A stretch of DNA of 64,000 bases from Diphasiastrum complanatum (Eukaryota; Streptophyta; Lycopodiopsida; Lycopodiales; Lycopodiaceae): the NCBI GenBank assembly GCA_029204225.1, contig CM055105.1, forward strand, positions 9,147,744 to 9,211,743. Direction: 5' to 3'. The translations under genes were made by a program, and so were the position numbers. Shown in pieces: positions 1 through 10,615 of this stretch. The notes under the pieces were generated by a model, which did no database searches, was not told the DNA's origin, and saw only the letters and a list, made by a program, of their open reading frames with translations. The first letter of the stretch is position 1, and every line of letters starts with the position of its first letter.

Positions 1-29
1 AGCATATCTACAAAGCTAAGCTTGACAAA

Positions 30-1186
30 ATGTTTACCAAGTTACATAATGATTTCAAGTCTATAGATGAGTGCCCAATTCACAATAAAAAATGTAGATT
101 TGTTAATTTTCAGTCTGCTTTTGTTTTTTTTCTTTTGTTAGATATCTCTGACGATTCGGACTTTGTGCCCTCCACTTTTGAAGTTGCTTCTTCTAGTGGT
201 ACAAAGTCTGAAAAGTCAAAGATTGTAGATATAGATATTTTTTCTATTGACACGAGTGTTCATTTAGATGATTGTTCTGATTTTGATTCTGTTCAAAATA
301 GGACTACTTTTATAGGCCCTAGAATTGGATCTTTTTGACTTCATTGAAGCTGAGACTCTTTGTATTTTGAGCAAAGAGCTTGATGAATTTTTGGATATAA
401 TTGATTTTGATGCTGATGATCTTCTCCCTAGTGTTGATGATGTATATAACGATAAGTTTTAGTTAGGGAAAGATTATTTGAAAATGGCTGTGGAGAAAAT
501 GTGCAACAAAGAAGATGATCTACCTTATGAGAAGGAGTTTCTTAGAATCCGAAGTCAACTTGGTTTTCCACAGCCAACTGTCTATTCACCAACAATATTG
601 ACATCGAAAGGTGGACATTATATTGATGGAGAGACAATAATCAGAGAAGACAAAGTCGAATGCGTAAGTTTTTGTCTCTTATCAAGTACTAGTATATTTG
701 TTATGTCAGATTATATATTGGAGTTTACTTTGTTTTTTATCATTTCATAAAATAATTTTCCTTGATGATTTCGCAATTCATCGAGGAAAGCAGAGATCTT
801 TTGCGGAAGAATTTTCAAGAGATCATGCATTCGGACACTATCTAAAGTCCTTCAAGAATAATGAGATAAGTGTTGCCCATTCAAAGTTTCATCAACATGG
901 TGAAACTATGATTATGGCAATCAAGGCACTATCTCATTTTCTTGGAAGACATAATTTTAATAAGGTGCATAAAATAATTTTTGTAAAGAAAACTATTGCG
1001 ATTAAAATTTTAGGATATGGACTAGTGAATTCCATGCTCAAATCATCTCATTTTGCAGTGTATGCTGCTTATGTTGATCTGAGTAAGCATGAAAACTATG
1101 AGCTATTAGATCCATACAAAAGAAGAAAATTGTTGCATGATTTTAAGTTGCAACTTTCATTGGAAAAAATATCAGAAACATATTAG
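30..1186 (+). pseudogene. uncharacterised acidic ORF cluster, possibly spliced
   Basis: I do not recognise a family. Three open stretches lie in tandem. The first (30-338) encodes an acidic, Ser/Asp-rich segment. The second (about 478-663) ends at a good splice-donor-like GTAAGT after ...EDKVEC. The third (to the TAG ending at 1186) follows a T-rich stretch and encodes HGETMIMAIKALSHFLGRH and similar sequence. The donor-like site and T-rich tract suggest exons, but no acceptor is certain. The last stop nearly coincides with the end of the coding region on the opposite strand, so the two are convergent. It could be the accessory gene of a DNA transposon or an unrelated gene fragment. Confidence 0.25.
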
Positions 1187-3020
1187 ATACTGCTGAATTG
1201 TACTTTGTAAATATTTTTATTTAATATACAAAATTTTATTGTGTGTCTATAGCCTACTGACTTGTATAAATTTGCATGCTTTTTGAAATTTTTTATAATT
1301 CGTCGATTTTGTATTATGACGAATTTGGATTCTTCTGTAAAATTATTGGAAAAGTTGCAGTATATGGCTGTTTTTTGTGCTAGTCCTGCCATGTTGTGTA
1401 CTTTTATGAAATGCCGCTCTTGCTTGCCAACGAGATTTTTCCATTTCTTGCGATGACCATATGCTAAGACTTTCACTATTTTTTGCAAAGAATGTCGAAT
1501 GATGTCGTAATATGTGCTGCATGTCATAAAAACGTAATCTAAATCAGTACCAAAAGTATCTAATTTAATTGCAAATGTTTGTCTATCGTAGTGTAAAATC
1601 AAAATCTTACCATATAATGTGTTATATGATCAACACCCCATGCACTCTGAACTGCATCCACAAATTCATTGGTTGTTTTCTGTATCATTTGAATATCAAT
1701 ATTTAAAAATTTATCTTTTCTCAAGTATTTCACCATGTTGTCTAACTTTTTCCAAACTTCTACTTTGTGTATACGAGTAGAACACCCTTCTTCGAAATCT
1801 TGAGTTGCTGCAATAATTTCTTTCCAAATCATGTATTGAACTTTAGATTGTTTGCCAGAATAATTTGATAATATTTGAGCTTAAGATCCTCCAATGCTCG
1901 GCTTGCATGAAATATTTCATGTTTTACCTGATAACTTCCCATCTTTTTTTATTTTAACGTGGCCTTTATGTAAGCCTGCTTTGGACAACACATCCTCTAA
2001 TTTGGAAATAACTTCCTTTGTAGAGGCCTCTAGTTCGAAATTCCATACAAACAAGATGTGAAGATATATTATTTTTTCTATAATACGCACCTCCGCATGC
2101 AATGTACAGATATAAACATTTTGTAGAGGAATTGGTAGTACATGTTTCCAATTAGGATCTTCTCGATCTCTTGATATTCATGTACTCCTTGTCATGTCTT
2201 TTGTTGTTTTCATGCAGTACAAACAAGGGTGTTTAGAGTTAGCACCATGAGATACATTGAACATACATTTTAATGTCTTCAGATCTCCTGCTAAATGCCA
2301 TTCAATGTTGAAAGTGCCAATTCTAGAAATATTGAGTGGAACTCCCTCCATGTGATTTTTTATGGTGGCAAGATATGATGTTTTATTAAATATCCATGAG
2401 AGAATGTTATGGTCTTCTTTCAGCACCTATAAGATAATACAAAAACGTGATTAGCCTCATAATATTAACATAGAGAAGATTTTAGATATGAAATCCATAT
2501 TTAAATGATTATCCCTATTTATTATGCAAAAGAACTGCTAGACCTGAAATGCTGCCAACCACCAAATATCATTTTCTGATTGAACACTGAAATTGAGGCC
2601 TTCTGAGTCTTCTGAATTTGAAAATGCTCCATTCATGATTGTGAGACTGACTCTTTCCATTTTTTTTTCCTTTTATTATTTCAGACTCATCTAACTTGAG
2701 AACAACTATCAACTTGTTATTGACATTCTCATTTGTAATACCGTAAAAATTCTTGATAAATGTTAATAACTGATTAATGTCAATAAATAGATTGTTGGAA
2801 TTGTTATATGCTAGACTTTCTCCTTTCGAGCAATACACTTCATTGATATGAGATGGATTACCAACTATTGTCTGCATACCATAGTTCAACATCCTGTGTA
2901 GCGTGCTCACAAAAATAGTTGAAGCTAGCAGATCAGATTGGGAACATAAGTTGCATGCTGCTCTATGGGCATTCAGGACAGCATATAAACGAAGCACTGA
3001 TCAAACACCTTTCAAATTGG
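1183..3020 (-). pseudogene. uncharacterised multi-exon transposon-like protein, broken
   Basis: On the minus strand successive open segments read as one protein. 2997-2545 includes KLIVVLKLDESEI, then a frame slip in a run of A's near 2665-2673, then ...SENDIWWLAAFQ up to a GT donor near 2545. The segment starting near 2426 (after TATAG) reads NIEWHLAGDLKTLKCMF then a Cys-pair motif HPCLYC. 2150-1917 reads in another frame (PLQNVYICTLHAEVRIIEK). 1832-1600 ends ITHYM. The order GDLK, HPCxYC, then a Leu/His-rich block resembles, from memory, large uncharacterised transposon-like proteins of animals and plants. I cannot name the family with certainty. Frameshifts suggest it is not functional. 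Confidence 0.35.
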
Positions 3021-3037
3021 TATATGGTTAGGATGTT

Positions 3038-3412
3038 GTGATGCCAGTAGAGTTTTTAGTTCCTTCATTTAGGATTGCCGTCACGCAATGTCTTAATGAG
3101 TCCAAATCTCTACAACTACGCCATGAAGCTCTGCATAAACTCTGTGAAACACGCTTACTAGCTGTGCATGCACTGGCAACTGAAAAGGAAAGATGCAAAG
3201 CATGGCATGATTGCAAGTTACAAAAGAAGGATCTTCGTTCCGAAGATCTGGTCCTGATGTATAAAACCAAGGCGATCAAGGAAAAGTTGAAATTCACAGG
3301 CGAAGGTCCTTATCGGATCAAAAAAATTCTTAATATGGAGCCGTGAATTTAGAAAAGCTAGATGGGACACCGTTCGATACACCCATCGATGGTAGTCGGT
3401 TGCACAAGTAAT
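3038..3412 (+). mobile_element. Ty3/gypsy integrase C-terminal fragment
   Basis: The reading frame opens with MPVEFLVPSFRIAVTQ and continues with KAWHDCKLQKKDL, LVLMYKTKAIKEKLKF and GEGPYRIKKIL, the usual end of a plant gypsy integrase. A one-base slip near 3334 separates it from the last residues (DGTPFDTPIDGSRLHK, stop near 3410). Only the last ~120 residues of the polyprotein are present. It abuts the unknown minus-strand protein at about 3030 with no intervening sequence, so one interrupts the other. The same domain recurs on the minus strand at 7050-7592 and 58215-58720. Confidence 0.8.
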
Positions 3413-4177
3413 GGCCACCACAATAAGAGAGATCCAGATTGGTGATGGCACATTATGAAAAGCTATTCTGCTAAACCATCACCACTAGATCAAGGAAGAT
3501 CAAGCCAAATCAAGCTAGATCCATCAAGATTCGGCCAGATCTGGCAAGATCAGAAAAATCCATCAGAATCCAAGGAGGATCCAGATCTATATAGGATTAA
3601 GATGAAAGCAGATCATCAGATTGACTGATGGATATGTTACCAAGTATCCATCAGAACTTCCAAAGAACTACCGACAATCAGATCAAGCCTGGGTGAAGCT
3701 GATTACTAGTTTACAAAAGTTAAAAATCAGAAAATCTCGAGATCTCGTCAAAAAACGCTCTAAAAGAGCACTTTTTCATGATTTTTTAAGATCCCCTAGG
3801 AGATAACCTCTTCCAATTTTATCTTATGTCTGGTCATCACGGATCTTATTTTTTCTGTCTCTTTTTTCTTTTCTTTGACCCCAAATTTTGCTAATGTGCG
3901 ATCTCTTGGTTCTGGTACTGGACATTATTTTTAAGCACTTGGTGTTGGCTTACCAGCCAATGCATATAATAGCTTGTTTCGGATAGGCTGATCTTTGAGC
4001 GTTTAGCTGTTTCAAAGAGCTTTTTAGGGTTCATGATGGTTGGGTACTAATAAGGGGTATGAGTTGGTGATGTTAGTCCAAAGAATAGACATTGTGGAGG
4101 GAATGACGGTGGCAGTGGAGAGAGTGGAGAGATAATGTTAGTAGAAACAATGGTGGTGGTGGTGGTTAGTGGATGGG
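3413..4177. other. non-coding gap with GATC-rich stretch
   Basis: No coding region is supported. About 3485-3620 is rich in short AAGATC/AGATCC repeats. The remainder is T-rich and contains GTGGTGGTGG just before 4170, similar to a stretch near 20235 at the 3' end of copia F. It may be the 3' untranslated part or LTR of the preceding gypsy fragment, but I could not find its boundaries. Confidence 0.3.
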
Positions 4178-5123
4178 TCAGACTTGACTATCCGCTTTTT
4201 TTGCCTTATCATCGCTTATTTCCATCAAGTCCGCAACATCAAAATACAGTGAAGTGTCTGTGAGAACATGGAGTTGCTGAACCTGTTGTTGGTGGGCTGC
4301 TTCCATGTCTTGGGAAATGGAATTCCTCTCCTCCCCCCCCCCCAAACATTGTGCCTTTGATGAGCTTGGTGGCATCGACATTGTAATCAAGATGGGGGGA
4401 GTGGTGACTTAATCAGGTGGCACCGCTATGGTATCTATGTCTGTGTCTGGTGCCAAAGAAGATGCTGCTCCATCACCCCCGTCTATGATGTGTATGGGTG
4501 AGAAGTGTTGCTGTGATGTTGTATCAGAGGTCAAGCTACCATCTGTCGAGCTGGACGATGACAAATGTGATTGAGTGGCTTGGCTCGATGCTCTTGGTTT
4601 CCTCTTGAGGGGCTCTCTCTCAGATTCAGACTTGTCTGACTCTGTGGCATTTGGAGATCGCCTCTTTGCCATCAGCTTTACTCTTGTCCGTTGTTGGCAT
4701 GTTTCAGACAACTTGGCCTTGAATGTATCTATTTCTTGCACTGCTGAAGATCCTTCTATTGCTGGATCTTCTTGGTGTCGGCTTTTTCGTCACCAACTTG
4801 ATGATGCTTGTATTCGACCTTTTTAGTGATGGCCCTTGTGGTGACGATATGTGAACATGGGACCGCTTGGACTTCTTGGATTGCATTGGAATGTCCCAAG
4901 CTTTGTCAGCCACCTGCAACATCTCCCTGAGTTTAGGTCCATTGTGTACTTGCTGGATCGTGAGATCTGTGATGAGGCATTCTAGCAAGGTGGATGGTTG
5001 CTTGTTCTTGATGCACTCATGGAGGCAATTTGAAGCAAACTGGGCCCAATCGTAGAGATTCTGGCCTTGTAGTCGTGAATCTGCCAACATGTGACGAGAG
5101 CGTGATTTGTGCTCGTGCGACAC
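4178..5123 (-). pseudogene. unknown Ser/Lys-rich ORF with a frameshift
   Basis: Starting at 5123 the frame encodes LYDWAQFASNCLHECIKN, a leucine-rich helix (TLLECLITDLTIQQVH) and a basic Ser-rich tail. It then continues, after a frame change near 4740-4710, into QEIDTFKAKLSETCQQRTRVK and a strongly Ser/Thr-rich low-complexity segment. A third piece (4390-4178) encodes a Gln/His-rich stretch. Hydrophilic, helical and low-complexity composition fits a retrotransposon gag-like or additional ORF, but no diagnostic motif is present. I do not recognise it. A poly-C run near 4333-4343 may be a site of slippage. Confidence 0.3.
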
Positions 5124-5447
5124 TACCCCTTAGGTGTGCAAGAAGTTTCAAAAAATGGTCCGACTGCCAGCGATGTTAGGGTTGGAATGGTTGATGATGG
5201 CGCTCTATGTTGTGTGCAAACAAGGATGGCTGAATCTTGATGGATGCAATGTGTTTTCAAGGATGGATGGATGCAAAAGAAGAGCGCCACAAATGACAAG
5301 ATTGCCAGCAGATAGCCACAAGAAAACTCCAATATTTGCACGTCGTTGAGGTACAAATGCCTTCATTTTCAAGGTATTTATTGTGGCCATCATCTTGCTT
5401 TGGTCGAGATTTGATGTGATGGCTCGGTCAAGTACTTTAAAAAAATC

Positions 5448-5790
5448 TACGGTCGAGATCCGGATGAAGGTCTTTGGTTGAGATCTTGATGAAAGTCTTC
5501 GGTTGAGATCTTGATGAAGGTCTTCGGTCGAGATCTTGATGAAGGTCTTTGGTTGAGATCTCGATGAAGGTCTTCGGTTGAGATCTTGATGAAGGTCTTC
5601 GATTGAGATCTTGACGAAAGCCGTCGGTCAAGATCTGACAAAAGTCGTCGGTCAAGATTAGACTGAAAACACTCGGTCGAGATCAGACTGAAAACACTCG
5701 GTCGAGATCAAACTGAAAAACACTCAGTTGAGATCAGCAGACTGAAAACACTCGGTTGAGATCAGACTGAAAACACTCGGTCGAGATGAC
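5448..5790. repeat. 25-bp minisatellite, about 14 copies in two subtypes
   Basis: The first half repeats GAGATCTTGATGAAGGTCTT plus CGGTT/C with a 25-bp period. The second half repeats GATCAGACTGAAAACACTCG plus GTCGA, also 25 bp. Both share the core CGGTYGAGATC. Because 25 is not a multiple of three, apparent ORFs across it show a 25-residue protein period and are not real genes. Confidence 0.9.
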
Positions 5791-6239
5791 AACCAAGTAT
5801 TTATTGGGAAATGGATCTCTGTGATGTAAGTGGAGAACTTCATGAGGGAAAATATGACTGGGGCTCAAATTAGAAGTTCTCATTGGAAAGAAGTATCCCA
5901 GTGACTAGATTAATGCTATAGTTGGAAATACTGAGATATTATATATACAAAAGTGAGCTGGGCCTAAAATGTGACAAATCTTGTCTTTGTGATGTAGTCT
6001 GTCAATTGTTGACCCATAACATGCATGGTGAATGCAAATGTATGGAAAAAATGAAGATGAACTAAAGTAATTAGATACAGTCATGAATCATAAAACAATA
6101 AAAGGATACAAAAAATAGACATGCAAAAGGACGATAACAAAACAAGAAAAAATGTAAAATATATATCATGGGATTAAAGTTAAATGGGTTCAACAAAAAA
6201 CAACTCTTTGTATTACCTGTGAAAAAAGTACAAAAAGGA

Positions 6240-7020
6240 CCAAGAGTGGATCCTAATCTGATCCTCAAGAGGGATTGGCTGTCAGATTACTTGATCTATC
6301 AATCTACTTCAGATTAAGATCAATCTAGATCAATTCTAGACACAAAATCCTAACAAGAACAATCATTAATTGAAGGTAGGTGTACTTTCTGGTTTCCCAC
6401 GTGTGAAACCTTGTCTGAGTACGGACTCCAACCTAAAAATCAAGTACACATTGATAGAACCTCAAAACAATCAAAACAAATGTAGACAAATGGAGAGAAT
6501 CACTCAAAATTGCTTCCAAAACCAAGATTGGTGTCTCACATTGATTATGGCCAAATGTGGCTCTATATATACAATAAGTGGGAGCTTGTGGTACTGATCA
6601 TCCCTCTGATCCCACATGTGTGAAGGTGCTTTGTCATATGATGATTCATCATGCAAAACTGACACTTGGACAAAACCTTCTATTTTGGGCACTTTTGGTC
6701 CATTTTCCTTCTATATGGAGATCTACTTGGAAATCTTCTAGAAGTCAAAATTCACCTACTTCAGCTTATTCCACACATGTGAGCTGTCCTCTTCACATGG
6801 GATATGACACCTAACCAAAGGATGTGGCTCATGCAATCAATAGATTTATGCCATGTGTCATATGTCTAGAAAACTAGTTTTTGGCCTTTTTAGCCACTAG
6901 AACTTGAATTAAATCATATGTACAACCTATATGATTATGGTACATGACAAGTACACTATTTTCACACGTGGGAACAGGCTCCACACATGTGTGTTTATCT
7001 ATATACAAGATTTTTGGCCT
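6240..7020 (-). mobile_element. solo or truncated copia-type LTR
   Basis: The strand order of landmarks matches the well-delimited LTR at 61441-62302: GATCTATCAA near the low-coordinate end, several CACGTGTG/CACATGTG motifs, a TATA-like CTATATATAC near 6551, and near 6962 a block CACACGTGGGAACAGGCTCC followed by ACACATGTGTG. This last block is almost the same as 62191-62222. No internal copia region adjoins it, so it is a solo LTR or a stump next to the gypsy fragment. Edges are approximate. Confidence 0.6.
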
Positions 7021-7049
7021 CTACCAAGCTTATTTTTGCATTTTTCACA

Positions 7050-7592
7050 TTACCGCCGTAAACTATCACCATTGATGACAATGTCTAGGAGTACACTGTC
7101 AAGTGTTTGCAGTTGGACTGCACCATTAGGAAAGATTTTATTGATAATATAAGGATTCTCACTCCTGAATTTCAATTTTCCTGGGTGTTTCTTAGATGTA
7201 TAAAGAAGCACTTGGTCATCTAAGTGTAAATCCTTGTTTCGTAACTGACGGCCATGCCAGGCCTTTTGGCGTCTTTTGTTAACTAGTTGTGCGTGATAGG
7301 ATATGAGCCTAGTTCCGCATAATTGGATTAACGTAAATAGCATGGTTTTTACTTGTTGCTCAATTGTTGTTGTCTCATAGAGATTTGTAGAAAAAGCTTG
7401 CATGACTCTCAAGGAAGGTACAAGAAATTCAACAAGCATTACTGCCTCTTGACCATATACGAGATGGAATGGGGTAACCCATCCAGTGGCCTTCTTGGGA
7501 GTCGTGCGGTATGCCCAAATAGCATAAAATAGTTTGGTTTTCCAATCTGATCGACTTGTTTCGACTATCTTGATTAAGATTTTACAGATCAT
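7050..7592 (-). mobile_element. Ty3/gypsy integrase C-terminal fragment
   Basis: A 180-residue open frame begins within the integrase core and reads RSDWKTKLFYAIWAYRTT, then PFHLVYGQEAVM, VEFLVPSLR, KRRQKAWHGRQLRNKDL and GKLKF, ending at the natural C terminus (VINGDSLRR). It is the most intact of three copies of this domain in the window, but nothing upstream (RT, RNase H, catalytic DDE core) is present. It lies beside a copia-type LTR, so the arrangement is a patchwork rather than one element. Confidence 0.85.
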
Positions 7593-7744
7593 CTAGATTA
7601 GGTTTTTATGGCAAAATTTGCATTAGATACCTATTTGCAATTTCTATAAATTATACACATTTATATCTCTAATCATAGTTACAGCCGCAATGTACGAATT
7701 GTGACTCGAGAATCGCAATTTTTTTTTTTTTGCTCAAAAAATCT

Positions 7745-7955
7745 CCCATATAGTACTGGTACCCTTTATGTAGTTCAAAGCTGCAAAAAAAATTGTATGG
7801 GGCCTCAAAAGATAGACCCTAAACTCAAAAGAAGGCTTAAAATGGCTTAAAATGAACTTTTTACACCTTTTTTTGAGTTTAGGATTTATATTTTGAGGCC
7901 CTATACAATTTTTTTGGTAGTTTTGAACTACATAGAGGGTACCATTATTATATGG
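7745..7955. repeat. long foldback (inverted repeat, MITE-like)
   Basis: The left arm (about 7745-7837) and right arm (about 7862-7955) are reverse complements over roughly 92 bp with about 11 mismatches, separated by a loop of under 30 bases. Shared blocks include GGTACCCT, ATGTAGTTCAAA, AAAAAATTGTAT, GGCCTCAAAA and CCTAAACTCAAAA. Just upstream (7671-7735) lies ATCATAGTTACAGCCGCAAT with CGAGAATCGCAATT, resembling the end of the element at 29605. Transcription would give a long hairpin RNA. Confidence 0.85.
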
Positions 7956-8039
7956 GCTTGTTGCTAACTAGCTTGCCAATGTCTTCCACAACATTGTTTT
8001 TGAACTAGAAGCTAGTCTAGTGTGCAATCATTCATTCTC

Positions 8040-8098
8040 TTGATCCTTTGTACTTGCAGCAGCTTCACACATGTGAAAACTTCTCATGGTATCAGAGC
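8040..8098 (+). mobile_element. copia LTR end plus primer binding site, no internal genes
   Basis: CACACATGTGAAAACTTCTCA leads directly into TGGTATCAGAGC (8087-8098), the usual site complementary to initiator tRNA-Met used by plant copia elements. The same arrangement (CACACGTG, AAACTTC, CA, TGGTATCAGAGC) occurs at 59990-60025. No gag follows; the next kilobase is repeat-rich non-coding DNA, so the body of this element is gone. Confidence 0.6.
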
Positions 8099-8613
8099 TT
8101 GGATAGGAGAATACACATCTAATCATTGCTTTATTAAATGGAATGATTTCTCATCATGGTTGGTGACGTTTTGCCTCTTACTAGCACTCAATTTTGAGCT
8201 AAACACTCTCTTCATCACTCATTGATGTATCTTTTCCTTTGATTTCAGAGTTGTATGGCCTACTGTACCAGCATGTGTGAGGCCTCTAATGAAGAAAGAG
8301 TGGTGGCTATGTTACTTTTCATCTCTTGCATTGATGTTGCATATGTATGGAGAGCTAATTAAGTGTAGATTATGATGCAAGTGATCTCAAGAGGATTGGT
8401 GGACTCTAAGGAGAGTTCTTGGAATTCAAAGTGAGGCATATTGAAGGAGAAAACCAGTGTTTTACATGCTTGAAGGCTGTAGTATCTTGGATCCTATTTT
8501 TTAGGGGCCATAATAGCAAGATTTGACTATTTTCCAATTTCCTTCAATCTATGAAGAATTGTTTGGATCTTTGATCCTATGTATGGAGAAATTTAGTAAA
8601 TGATAAATTTGGT

Positions 8614-8993
8614 CTAACTCGAGCACTATTTGAGTTAGATGCCCATATCTGTATACCCTAAACTCATGTGTATTTTGGGAAGTAAAAGTCGAGCAAAAAT
8701 CTGCTCTAACTTGAGTACTGCTCGATCTTCAAGGCCCTACAAGAGCTAGAGACAAAGACCCACAACTTAAAACAAACATTCCAAAAAGCTGAAATACTAT
8801 ATTCACAAAGAGAGGTGCATAAAGTCATGTGTATTAAATTTTGGACAATGAAAGCAAAGCAAGAATATGCTCTAACTCGAGCACTGCTCGAGTCAGATGC
8901 AAATATCTGTCCATCCAGAACTCATGTGTATTAGATCTCGGACAATTCTTGTCATTCAAGAACATGCCCTAACTCGAGCACTGCTCGAGTTAG
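8614..8993. repeat. four copies of a CTCGAG palindrome repeat
   Basis: CTAACTCGAGCA, one base, then its reverse complement forms a perfect 25-bp palindrome at 8969-8993. Imperfect copies lie at 8614-8638, 8706-8726 and 8872-8896. Three of them are followed by a shared flank (AGATGCCCATATCTGTA, then ACTCATGTGTAT), so the unit is a larger degenerate repeat that carries the palindrome. Confidence 0.8.
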
Positions 8994-9654
8994 ATGCCCA
9001 TATTTGTATGCCCCAAAGTCATGTGTGTCAGAAATTGTGAACTCCTGCAACTTTGTCACAAAGGTGACAAAGCGAAGGACAAACATTCCTTGAAGATCGA
9101 AAGAAAAGTATGCGAGATTTGGCCCAATGACCAGGTGACAAAGCACACTTGAGAAAAATATGAAATGAAGGAAAACAATTCACACTGCTCAATGGGGCAG
9201 CTCAACGAGTGTGGTGTGTTGTACTTTACACTCAGCTGAAAGAGACAGCGATAACAGAGAAGAACTAACTAGCTGATTAGCATTAACTTGTCTTGTAATT
9301 CTCTAATTAACTATCTTGTAAACTCCACATAGTGGAGATAAATACGCATTTTGATTAACACAAAAGTAGAACGAGTAGGACGATAGAGAAAATGAAAGGA
9401 ATAGAAGCGAGTAGAGCTGTGCATGAAAGTTAGCCAAATGAGCAAAACACAATGACAGAGGTGATTATAAGGCCGCCAACGAGCGAGACACTGAACGACT
9501 CATTGGAAAACGCAAAACAAAAAATATAATCATTCTCTTCTCCATTTCGTCGTTTGCGTCATCTTCTTGATTGATTCTGTCATAATCTGTGATTTGTAGT
9601 CGCTTGCTTAGGATCCTAAAAAATAACAAAACAAACAAAAGAAAGATTTTTACA
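8994..9654 (+). mobile_element. probable 5' LTR of copia A
   Basis: Sequence upstream of the element A primer binding site has a plausible promoter (GGAGATAAATACGC near 9334-9347) and ends in TTTTACA just before TGGTATCAGAGC, as LTRs ending in CA do. I could not find a matching 3' LTR, so the left edge is unknown and may lie well inside this span. Confidence 0.35.
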
Positions 9655-9666
9655 TGGTATCAGAGC
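9655..9666 (+). promoter_or_regulatory. primer binding site of copia A
   Basis: TGGTATCAGAGC directly follows ...TTTTACA and lies 52 bases before the gag start codon. It matches the initiator tRNA-Met 3' end used by copia elements. Confidence 0.8.
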
Positions 9667-9718
9667 TTAGGTTATCGCTACATGATTTCTGAGCAGTGAT
9701 TCTCTAAGACAACACAAT

Positions 9719-10615
9719 ATGGATACAATGATCGAGATGAGAATAGAAATCAGTCTTGATGGCGAAAACTATAGAGTATGGAAATTCAAAATCAAACTTA
9801 CAGAGGTGCAGCCTCCAGAGGGAGACCCAAGGAGAGCTGAGTGGATCAGAAAAGATGAACGTGCAATGGTGATCATCATTTTGTCCATTAACAAAGAAAT
9901 ACTCATGCAGATCGAAGACTGTGAGAGCAGCCATGAAGCATGGGAAAGACTAAAACAGAAGTACGAAGTGAGGACTGCCGCTTCGGTGATGCATCTTCAC
10001 AATCAACTACAATCTATGCGATGGGATGACAACCAGTTAGATCAACATGTTGAAAAGATCAGAATGATCGTCGCTCAACTTGCTGCATCTAGACAACAGC
10101 ACCAGGTCCCCAGCACCACAACAGTTGATGTACTTCATGAAATCCCTACCTGTGTCCTATCAGCCATTGAGAATGCTCATACTGAGCCTACCAAATATGA
10201 CATTCGAGAGAGCAATCAGTCTTGTCACTGATGAGAGACTGATGAGGACGATAGAGAAGGAAGCAGTGACTAGGAGAAGGCCCTTTTCATGAAGGGAAAT
10301 AAGAAGAACAAACCCAGGCCCAAATTTGACAAGGTGAATACAAAGTCTTCAAGCAGAGGCAACGACAGCCAACAAACATCCTCCTATGATCACTGTCACA
10401 AGCCGGGACATGCAACCAACACTGTCTGGTTTAACCTGACAATACCTTACATGCATTGCAAGAAAAAGGGACACTCTACATACGATTACAGATTCAACCC
10501 AAAAAGAAAAAAAAAAATTGACAAGGCGAATGTTGCAGAGTCGTCAAAGGATGCATACAAAAGCGATGAAGCCTTCACGATATTCGATGAAGCCTTGACA
10601 GGCTACACTGAATGA
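9719..10615 (+). pseudogene. copia A gag with degenerate zinc knuckles
   Basis: Gag begins at ATG 9719. The UBN2-type capsid part has the usual landmarks: ENYRVWKFKIK, then SSHEAWERLKQKYE, then LHNQLQSMRW. A frame change near 10200-10290 separates it from the nucleocapsid, where two CCHC knuckles have lost their first cysteine (YDHCHKPGHATNTVW and YMHCKKKGHSTYDY). Loss of these residues would be expected to abolish zinc binding and RNA packaging. The frame ends with a TGA after ...GYTE, shortly before the protease. Confidence 0.8.

Noticed and set aside
5437-5655. 72- and 64-residue repetitive ORFs
   Set aside because: Generated by the 25-bp minisatellite; the 25-residue periodicity arises from 25 bp read in three frames.
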